Shown: one piece after another, positions 1-5,035 of the stretch
Position numbering within the stretch: position 1 is the stretch's first letter
How the letters are laid out: every line of letters starts with the position of its first letter
Translations under genes and position numbers: made by a program
The notes under the pieces: generated by a model
Database searches by the model: none
What the model was told of the DNA's origin: nothing
What the model saw: the letters and a program-made list of their open reading frames with translations, nothing else
Assembly: GCA_003483645.1 (NCBI GenBank)
Contig: DMYM01000394.1
Coordinates: 1-5,035, forward strand
From: Verrucomicrobiales bacterium
Lineage (GTDB): Bacteria > Verrucomicrobiota > Verrucomicrobiia > Verrucomicrobiales > Akkermansiaceae
DNA length: 5,035 nt
Direction: 5' to 3'

Positions 1-344
1 GAATCGTCCGCGGCTTCCAGACGGACGTGTTCGCCGCTGTTGCGGAAGCTTCCGGAATACTCCCCCGCGATGGTGGCGAGGGCGGCCCCGTAGCGGAGTT
101 CGAAGGCGGCCCGGTTGGCGACCACGATCAGCTTTGCGTTTGGCCCGAGAACGGTGCTGGTGGGAAAGTCGAAGGTGATGCCGTCGGAGAAACTGACGCC
201 GGTGAAATCGATGTGGGTGGCACCAATATTTGTGATCTCAACGAACTCGAAAGCGTCGGGATCGGTGAAGCCGGCATCGAGTTCCGCCACACTCGGGTTT
301 GAGGGGTGGTAGTGCAGCTCGCTGATGATGGTGTTGCTCGCATT
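1..344 (-). other. Lamin-tail domain 4 (truncated by the window edge)
   Basis: From residue 1564 the LTD pattern returns: NTIISELHYHPS (1567-1578), FEFVEITNIG (1595-1604), the ATHIDFTGVSFSDG turn, FDFPTSTVLGPNAKLIVVAN and a final FRNSGEHVRLEAAD. The last motif matches SNSGEPLRIF of domain 1, so roughly two thirds of a domain is present before the window ends at two bases of an incomplete codon. The strand FELRYGAALATIAGEYSGSF parallels the YAGAFGPYSGFL stretch of domain 1. The protein therefore continues well beyond the window on the C-terminal side. Confidence 0.87.
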
Positions 345-3300
345 GGCGAGGTCCACGGTGCTCGTATTGGTGATCGTGATGGAGTCGTTTCCAACCAACG
401 TGCCCCGATTGTTGTAGCCCGAGATGGTGAGCGGGTTTGCCCCGACGGCGAGGGGAACCGTGATGCGCCAGCTGTTGCCGTCGGTCCAGGTGACCGGGGT
501 GGGAGCGCCATTCACCTCGATCGAGAAAACGTCGATCCAACCGTCGCCCGCAATGTCCACGACACTGTCCGGTTCGGAGAAATCGGCGCCGCCGTTGGTA
601 GTGATTCGGAGTCGGATCCGGTCCGGCAATTGAGAGAGGATAAAGTTTGCGCGATTGGTCACGTAACCTGGCAGACTGTTCTGCGAGTTGCCGGTAGCGG
701 TCGTAAGGTGGCTCGCCCAGGGTGTCAGGTAAGTCGAGTTGAATGTGGATTCGATGAGATCGAGCAGGTGGCCGTTGAAGATGCGGCGGTACTCGGGAAT
801 GCTGAAGACCTTGCCGACATTGGCACCCGGAGGAATGGAGGCGCTCGAACTTAGCTGGAAACTCCGATCGAGATCCCACTGGTAGACCATGATCTTCTCA
901 TCGGTGGGGCGGGAGTAGAAGCGGAAGTTATGTTCCCACACGCGGCCGTAAATGTCGTCGGTTCCGTTGAGGGACATCATGGCAAAGCTTCGCATCCACT
1001 GGTCCACGTCGATGAGTGGATCGAGCGCGGCTTTTAGGGCGGCGCCGCTGAGATTTCCGATCGCCTGGTTAAGAGCAATTATTTTCGAGTAGTCGTCGCG
1101 GCCGCGGGCGTTGCGGATCTGGAACCCCCAGCGGTAGGGTTCCTGGTTGTCGCCCCGGTCCCGGAGTTCGTAGCGACCGTTGGTGTGATTGTAGGGATTG
1201 CCCCGCTTCAATCCCTCGGGTCCGCCATCCGTCCCGTTGGGATTGTAGAGCAATTCCAGGTTGAAGAGAGTGCCGGAGGTGGGCGCATTGGGGAAGAGAC
1301 TGTCGAAATAGGATTCGGTGTGCCGCGCCATGGAAAGAAGGCCAACCGAACGGTCACTGGTGGTGGGATTCAAGATTTGCGCGACGTCATCGTAGAACGA
1401 GGTATAGGCGCCCCCGGCACGATTGAGGAGGTGCTTGGCGAACATCTCCTTGAGGGGAGGGCTGCGCTCGATGGAAATCGAATCGTGCACGCCGCGAAAA
1501 CGATTGTCGGGCTGGAACTGCAGATTGAAGCCGTAGTGGGATCCGTTGAATCGTCCAAAAGCGCTACCCTTGAGACGCAGGCCGACATCGTAGTAGACGA
1601 TGCTCTCGTCCTCGATCACGGTGACCGGAAAGCGGGCATTGCTCAGTCGGTTCGTGTTGGTCATGAGGAACTGACGATCGTTTTCTGCCATTACGATTCG
1701 GATGTTGTGTCGGACGCCGGAAGTATTGGCGCGGCCATCCTGGACCTTGTAGAAGGCACCTCCTTTGCCAGCATCTGGGGGGTAGAAAGACTCGGCGCCG
1801 GAGCCATCTTCGGCCCGCACGTAGAAGCGCACGATCCGGCCGGCCGATTGGGGCCGCAGGGAGGCGCGGTAGATGCCGTCGCCACCGGTGGTCATCGCCT
1901 GCGATTGAAGTCTGCGGTCATCGATCGAGTAAAAGAGGGTCAGGCTGGTGACGTCATCGGGGTCATCCGCTTTCGCAAAGACGGTGACGCCCTCGTCGGC
2001 TTCGGGAACGACGGGTTCGTGCTGGAAGCCCGAGATGGCGGGACCGGCATTGGCGATCAGAGCGGTGTTCGGGGCACCGGGAGTGCCCCAGACCTCCGCC
2101 ACTTCGAGGAGCTGAGTGCGCTGCAGGTAGCTGAAGTAGAGCCGGGTGTTGACCTGGTTTGAACCGCTCAGCCATTTGGCCCGAAAGGTGATAAGGTAGG
2201 GTCGCCTCACGTCAATCTGCTGGCCATTCGCGTAGGTAGTCTCGATCTTGTTGTGCTTGTCCTCGGTCGGGCCGGTGGCCACGACGTGCAGGCATTTGTT
2301 GCCCGGGTCATCGGGATCATTGACCACCACAGTTCGCCCGTGGCTGCCGTGGGTGCCGATGCAACGCCACTTATCCGGGTTGGCTCCCACGGCGTCCCGC
2401 TCGAAGCTGCCATTCTGGATGAATTCGATGTTCGCCCCACCTGGATTTTCAATTACGCTCACGTCGTCGAGTAAGAGCTCCCCGCTGTCGAGGAGACCGA
2501 GCAGGAATTCGTGATAGACATTGTTCCCCTGGCCGTCGCTTTCGGGCACGCCCTCATAGGTATAGGTCTGCCAGCTGGTGCGGAGGGATTCATCGCTGGG
2601 CGCCCACGACTGAGCATTCGTGTTGTCGGCATTCGGATCGCGCAACTCGAGGCTGGAGCCCCCTCCGTCGGCTGCGCCGTGCCAGTGGCCGGAGTCGTGG
2701 TAAATCACTTCATCCCCGGGATTTCCAACCGGGTCCTCGAGAACGATCAAGTCGGCCCCATTGCCGAGGCGGTTGGAGAAATCGCCGACGATCACGATTC
2801 CCGGATGCTTAGCCGCCAGCGAGACCGCGTCTTTCGCGACCACGAGGTAGCCACCGGGCGGAATGGACGTGTTGATCGGAAAGTCGTAACCGATTCCGCC
2901 GTCCAGTTTCCAACCGGTGAGATCGACAAGAGTCGACCCGCGGTTGTAAAGTTCGAGCCATTCCTCGTCGCGTTCGGCATAAGGCAGAGGTGGATTGGCG
3001 GAATGGGCGAGGGATCGAAGGGTGACCCGCGCGCCGAGGACCACATCAGTGCTCCCGGTCGTGGATTGATGCACCTCGATCGAGATGCGGTTTGTTCCCA
3101 CGATCAGATTGGGATTGGCCTCCGAAAAACTTTCCAGCCTGGCATCCGCGACGCCGGGGGAGGCGGTCGTGCCCGGGGTGACCGGGCCGTCGCCTATGTT
3201 GAAACGATGGAGCTCGACGCCATTGAGATAGAATATCGCGCCGTCGTCGACGTAATGTTCCACCACCATTTCGTCGAGGGGGTTTCCCGTGTAGACAAAG

Positions 3301-5035
3301 TCCGTTTCGAAGTAGTAGGTCACGGTGGGCGGGGCGAGATCGAGATCGGTGAGAATGGGTTCACCCAGAGTGGAAGTTTCCTGGGCGAGGATTCCCGGAC
3401 CGCTTGGCCACGCGGGATGGGCGACGTCTTCCCAGCCGGCCGGGAGTCCGACTGATCCCGCGTTTTCTTCGAAGCGCCAACTCGCATCGAAGTCGATCAC
3501 GACCGTTTCGTCGAACGACGGCGGCTTGCCGCCGGTCGCGCGCTGCGGGTAGGCGTGATAGAAGATCTCGTTGATGACGATGTCGTCGGTGAAGGCGAAG
3601 CTGTTTGCATCACCGAATGTCGGCACGTCCGGACGCAGCCAGCGCCCCGTGCCCTCCGGGTTTCGGGCCAGGGCGCGGTTGTCCAACCGCACGGCATCGA
3701 TGAGCGCGGCCTTGCCAATCGAGTGAAGAAAGAGGCGGTTGTTGTCGATTGGTATGAAGCCGAGGGTGGCGGCGTCGATGGTGAGATAGGTTCCAGCGGC
3801 AAGGTTGCCGGGCGGCAGGATATAGGCATCGTTAGCAGGATCGGAGGAGGCGACGACCATTCCCCCGAGGAAAATCGGGATGGTACCGTAGTTATAGAGC
3901 TCGATTTGAAAATTGGCATCGGTGGTCGCGGAAGATTCGTTGAAAGCGAGGGCAGGAACGTTCGCAAAGGTATTCTCACTACCGGGCGTGCCGTTCTGCT
4001 CCCGGCTCGCCGCCCAGTTGATTGGATGGGCGCTGCCGGTGGTGGGATCGAGTTTGGCGAGGGTCGCGCCGGAACCGTCCGCTCCCGCCGGCCAGGGGTA
4101 GAGGTCGCTGAAGTCGATTTCGTCCATGATGCGCCGCCCCTCGAGCGAGTCGGAGACCTCGCCCGGGCTCCTTCCGCCTGGCGAGGTACGGAAGGCCACT
4201 TGCTGAGTGAAGATCCGCAGGGGTTCCCCGGAGTTCGAGAGAAACCCGGAATACGGGCCGAAAGCGCCCGCGTAACCGGTGGCCGCCTGCAGAGCGGCGG
4301 GATCCTTGGCCACCACGAGATAGTCTCCGCCACCCAGGACCGTCCCCTCGGGAAAGTTATAGCCGATCCCACCGATGCGCCAATTGGAGAGATCAATATC
4401 GATCGCCATCTGGTTGTAGAGTTCGACGAATTCGAGCGAAGAGTCGTCGCTCGAAGGCTGGTAATGGATCTCGTTGAAGACGACCACGCTGTCTCGCAGG
4501 TTTCCCGGGACGCTGGGGGTGAAGACCGGAATGGGCGGCGGTGGGGGCGGGATGTTTCCGGGATTGTTGCCCGGGTTGTTGGGATCGGTTCCGGCCGTGA
4601 GTTCCTCCGAATCGTTCCAGCCGTCGTCGTCGCTGTCGTTGTCGAGTGGATCGGTTCCGGCAGTCGCCTCCTGTCCGTCAGTCAATCCGTCGTTGTCGCT
4701 GTCGCTGTCGGAGGGATCAGTCTGATCCGACCATTCCTCCAAGTCGGAGCGCCCGTCGCTGTCAAAGTCGAGGGTGCCATCGCGGGAGAGATTGCCGAAG
4801 TAGAAGGTCTCCCAGGCGTCCCCGAGCGCGTCCCCGTCGTTGGAAGCCGGATCGAAGAGACCGGTAACGGTCGTCATGCCGCTACCGTCGTCGGCGAGCA
4901 CGAGGGTGAATTGTCCTGCGCCCAGATCGACGAGATGGCCAGGGACCGAGGCATCGAGTCCCCCGACCGGTCCCCAGGTGAGGGCATTGACGAGGGCGGT
5001 GGTGTCTCCCTCAAATCCGTCGAAGATCTTGGCGG
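1..5035 (-). CDS. Giant multidomain surface protein with lamin-tail, CBM-like and CotH kinase domains (partial, open at both ends)
   Basis: The minus-strand frame starting at base 5033 is open for 1,677 codons to base 3, with no stop and no sign of a true start, so both termini lie outside the window. The translation is coherent throughout. It contains TSP3-like acidic repeats, four lamin-tail or lamin-tail-like domains, a galactose-binding-like insert, a CBM4/9-like module, an Ig-like domain, a CotH kinase-like domain (WDLD at residues 1386-1389) and another beta-sandwich. Calcium-binding repeats and beta-sandwich modules suggest an exported protein, but the signal peptide and any C-terminal sorting signal would be off-window. 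Only two cysteines occur (C891, C914). Rare TTA, CTA and TCA codons are nearly absent, as expected for a GC-rich genome. The architecture resembles proteins annotated as 'lamin tail domain-containing' or 'CotH kinase family' in Verrucomicrobiota. Its biological role is unknown to me. No frameshift or truncation is seen. Confidence 0.97.
348..623 (-). other. Beta-sandwich domain after the CotH module
   Basis: Residues 1471-1562 open DRIRLRITTNGGADF and continue with VVDIAGDGWIDVFSIEVNG, TPVTWTDGNSWRITVPL, VGANPLTISGYNNRGTLVG and SITITNTST. The sequence VNG...W.....W.I.VPL..G.N.L...G is a typical Ig-like spacer seen after CotH domains in large surface proteins. About 90 residues is normal for one such sandwich. 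No ligand or enzymatic residues are visible. Confidence 0.6.
624..1733 (-). other. CotH kinase-like domain
   Basis: Residues 1101-1470 match the CotH family (PF08757 by recall). Bacillus subtilis CotH is an atypical protein kinase that phosphorylates serines of spore-coat proteins CotB and CotG. Visible motifs in order are VGLRLKGSAFG (1150-1160, K1155 a candidate nucleotide-contacting lysine), SISIERSPPLKEMFAKHLLNR (about 1186-1206), YRWGFQIRN.RGRDDYS (1300-1316), IDVDQWMRSFAM (from 1342), GTDDIYGRVWEHNFRFY (1357-1373) and VYQWDLDRSF (1383-1392). WDLD, with D1387 and D1389, sits where the metal-binding Asp of the family is expected, and D1359/D1360 and N1369 are in the preceding conserved block. 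The G.Y...E motif of many CotH proteins appears here as GLLSMARHTESYF. Kinase activity is possible but unproven; roles in sporulation do not apply to the inferred host group. Confidence 0.87.
1734..2063 (-). other. Ig/FN3-like beta-sandwich preceding the CotH domain
   Basis: Residues 991-1100 have the strand pattern of a short Ig- or FN3-like domain. The run is FQHEPVVPEADEGVTVFAKA, then DDPDDVTSLTLFYSID, an MTTGGDGIYRASL strand, and RIVRFYVRAEDGSG followed by SFYPPD. The pattern 'P..VP..GE.V.V.A...DPD.V..V.L.YS' with a closing FYV.A.D..G is frequent just before CotH domains in this kind of protein. No catalytic or metal-binding site is evident, so it is probably a spacer or binding module. 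Confidence 0.6.
2064..2579 (-). other. CBM4/9-like jelly-roll module, apparently circularly permuted
   Basis: Residues 819-990 start TSWQTYTYEG and pass through GLLDSGELLLDDVSVIE, which looks like the last strand of a carbohydrate-binding module of the CBM4/9 type. Then comes IQNGSFERDAVGANPDKWR, which looks like the first strand and loop of the same fold. The rest continues with KCLHVVATGPTEDKHNKIETT, YLITFRAKWLSGSNQVNTRL and a closing GTPGAPNT. The segment from GLLD to NTRLYF is recognisable to me as a recurring block in Verrucomicrobiota CotH/LTD proteins. It holds the only cysteines of the fragment, C891 and C914. Carbohydrate binding is inferred from fold resemblance only. Confidence 0.65.
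2586..3587 (-). other. Lamin-tail domain 3, split by an inserted jelly-roll domain
   Basis: The first strand is DDIVINEIFYHAYP (residues 483-496). The second strand, EEWLELYNRGS (690-700), comes only after a 166-residue insertion. The remainder is canonical: VDLTGWKLDGGIGYDFP (703-719), IPPGGYLVVAKD, the SLELRDP segment and a closing SW at 809-810. Excluding the insert, about 170 residues remain, the same size as domain 1. Within the matched 28-residue core, domains 1 and 3 share 17 identical residues by my count, indicating an intragenic duplication. The insertion point lies in the loop after strand one, where related domains often carry a variable loop. Confidence 0.88.
3009..3506 (-). other. 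Galactose-binding-like jelly-roll domain nested inside lamin-tail domain 3
   Basis: Residues 510-675 carry a set of motifs I associate with jelly-roll modules of large Verrucomicrobiota and Planctomycetota surface proteins. These are a SWRFEE opening (518-523), an LPAGWEDVAHPAWPSGPGIL stretch, a TYYFETDFVY strand, the turn DDGAIFYLNGVEL (596-608), and near the end GTNRISIEVHQ (646-656) followed by STDVVLGARVTL. The DDG..YLNG..L turn and the G.N.I..EVHQ strand are the most diagnostic. The fold normally binds carbohydrate or serves as a structural spacer; no specific ligand can be assigned. It is flanked on both sides by lamin-tail sequence in the same frame. Confidence 0.78.
3597..3959 (-). 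other. Divergent lamin-tail-like domain 2
   Basis: Residues 359-479 keep the order of an LTD but with weak motifs. The strand VPALAFNESS (359-368) stands where VINEI is expected. FQIELYNYG (375-383) stands where the EFVELYN strand is expected. Next come LPPGNLAAGTYLTID, matching the PPG.YLVV strand, and a tail that ends RWLRPDVPTFGDANSF, echoing the TPG.EN closure. The trade of the conserved NEI for NES and of W for other residues suggests an old, degenerate copy. It could instead be a distinct Ig-like fold; structure prediction would decide. Confidence 0.6.
3970..4490 (-). other. Lamin-tail domain 1 (LTD-like Ig fold)
   Basis: Residues 182-354 show the ordered LTD signature. The first strand is VVVFNEIHYQPS (183-194). 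The second is LEFVELYNQ (200-208), followed by IDLSNWRIGG (213-222), YNFPEGTVLGGGDYLVVAKD (225-244) and SNSGEPLRIF (about 265-275). The usual C-terminal extension follows, with a DLYPWPAGADGSGATLAKLDP segment and the closing NGTPGSEN at 347-354. This is the bacterial version of the domain known from nuclear lamins (family PF00932 by recall). In bacteria it is generally found in secreted or surface proteins, and its ligand is not known. Its core is the closest internal match to lamin-tail domain 3. Confidence 0.87.
4527..4556 (-). other. Proline-rich linker
   Basis: Residues 160-169 read NIPPPPPPIP, with six consecutive prolines encoded by mixed CCG, CCC and CCA codons. The stretch joins the TSP3-like stalk to the first lamin-tail domain. 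It is most simply a stiff inter-domain spacer; nothing marks it as a specific ligand site. Confidence 0.75.
4554..4841 (-). repeat. Thrombospondin type 3-like calcium-binding repeats (protein-level, about 22-residue period)
   Basis: Residues 65-160 open with NDGDALGDAWETFYFGNLS, a common entry into bacterial TSP3-like regions, followed by three acidic units: DFDSDGRSDLEE (89-100), DSDSDNDGLTDGQE (109-122) and DNDSDDDGWNDSEE (131-144). Each unit ends in TDP (105-107, 127-129, 149-151), giving an exact 22-residue spacing. The alternating Asp/Asn side chains and the following DG match the calcium-binding loops of the TSP3 family. Such repeats usually form a rigid, calcium-dependent stalk between domains in secreted proteins. 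The unit continues into an Asn/Pro/Gly-rich tail (152-160). At DNA level the 66-base period is partly preserved, which suggests copying of the unit within the gene. Confidence 0.9.
4842..5033 (-). other. Unrecognised N-terminal-side segment of the giant protein (end of an upstream domain)
   Basis: Residues 1-64 begin AKIFDGFEGDTT and run through a beta-rich stretch (HLVDLGAGQFTLVLADDGSG) to LFDPAS, just before the TSP3-like region. The alternating hydrophobic pattern looks like the final strands of a beta-sandwich or a short surface repeat, but I do not recognise a family. Because the window starts mid-domain, the module cannot be named. It is in the same uninterrupted frame as everything downstream. 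Confidence 0.5.

Noticed and set aside
27..854. Overlapping plus- and minus-strand frames of 65 to 213 codons at the low-coordinate end
   Set aside because: All overlap the continuous main frame encoding the CotH end, a beta-sandwich and lamin-tail domain 4. Their translations are compositionally biased and show no domain.
1149..1157. RGD tripeptide (residues 1293-1295) as a cell-adhesion motif
   Set aside because: It lies inside a conserved CotH subfamily block that, as I recall it, usually reads RDLGDDKE, so RGD here looks like chance substitution rather than an integrin-type ligand.
1185..2162. Plus-strand open frame of 325 codons
   Set aside because: It lies in exact codon register opposite the real minus-strand frame. 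Antisense stops in that register need TTA, CTA or TCA codons, which are rare in this GC-rich gene, so long antisense frames are expected. The translation has no recognisable domain, while the minus strand encodes CBM, Ig-like and CotH sequence here.
2511..3455. Plus-strand open frame of 314 codons
   Set aside because: Same codon-register antisense artefact. Its upstream side is bounded by a sense TTA (Leu) codon near 2474 and its end by a sense TCA (Ser) codon. The minus strand encodes lamin-tail domain 3 and its inserted jelly roll.
3497..4396. Minus-strand open frame of 299 codons in a different frame from the main gene
   Set aside because: The product is a low-complexity Arg/Ser/Pro/Thr-rich string typical of an out-of-frame reading of GC-rich coding DNA. 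The main frame encodes lamin-tail domains 1 and 2 over the same bases.
4582..4711. Possible CRISPR-like or tandem non-coding repeat
   Set aside because: The 66-base repetition matches the 22-residue protein repeat and stays in frame; there are no unique spacers between identical direct repeats.
4684..4764. Serines within the acidic repeats (DSDSDND) as phosphorylation targets of the CotH domain in cis
   Set aside because: Ser between Asp residues is a common variant of TSP3 calcium loops, and known CotH substrates in Bacillus are basic, so there is no sequence support.
4474..4867. Plus-strand Ser/Leu-rich and Arg-rich short frames
   Set aside because: They are antisense readings of the Asp-codon-rich TSP3 repeats (GAC read as GTC and shifted frames), which creates artificial Ser- and Arg-rich strings.
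1..5035. Promoters, terminators, tRNA, other RNA genes or mobile elements
   Set aside because: The window is continuous coding sequence with preserved domain order. I saw no interruption, inverted-repeat ends, transposase sequence or RNA-gene-like segment on either strand.

Overview
The whole window lies inside one protein-coding gene on the minus strand. Reading the reverse complement from base 5033 down to base 3 gives 1,677 consecutive sense codons. There is no stop, no convincing start and no intergenic space, so the gene runs off both ends and its N-terminus, signal peptide, C-terminus, promoter and terminator are all outside the view. Residue numbers below count from the first full codon (bases 5033-5031).

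The domain content points to a secreted or cell-surface protein of the Verrucomicrobiota or the related Planctomycetota/Lentisphaerota group. This rests on high-GC coding sequence, a DGDALGDAWE-type entry into calcium-binding thrombospondin-3-like repeats, several lamin-tail domains (LTDs) and a CotH-type kinase domain, a combination I associate with giant proteins of these phyla. The phylum is inferred, because there is no rRNA or other marker gene here.

Order in the protein (high to low coordinates): an unrecognised tail of an upstream domain (5033-4842); DxDxDG thrombospondin-3-like repeats with a 22-residue period (4841-4554); a short proline linker (4556-4527); lamin-tail domain 1 (4490-3970); a divergent lamin-tail-like domain 2 (3959-3597); lamin-tail domain 3 (3587-2586), which is interrupted by a complete jelly-roll, galactose-binding-like domain (3506-3009); a CBM4/9-like jelly roll whose strands look circularly permuted (2579-2064); an Ig/FN3-like domain (2063-1734); a CotH kinase-like domain (1733-624); a further beta-sandwich (623-348); and lamin-tail domain 4, cut by the window edge (344-1).

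The likely architecture is a long extracellular chain of beta-sandwich binding modules, stiffened by calcium-binding repeats, carrying one CotH-fold module. Its substrate and partners cannot be read from this window. The most notable points are the domain-in-domain insertion, the apparent permutation of the CBM-like module, and the only two cysteines of the fragment falling 23 residues apart in that same module. All other long open frames, on both strands, are shadows of this gene.
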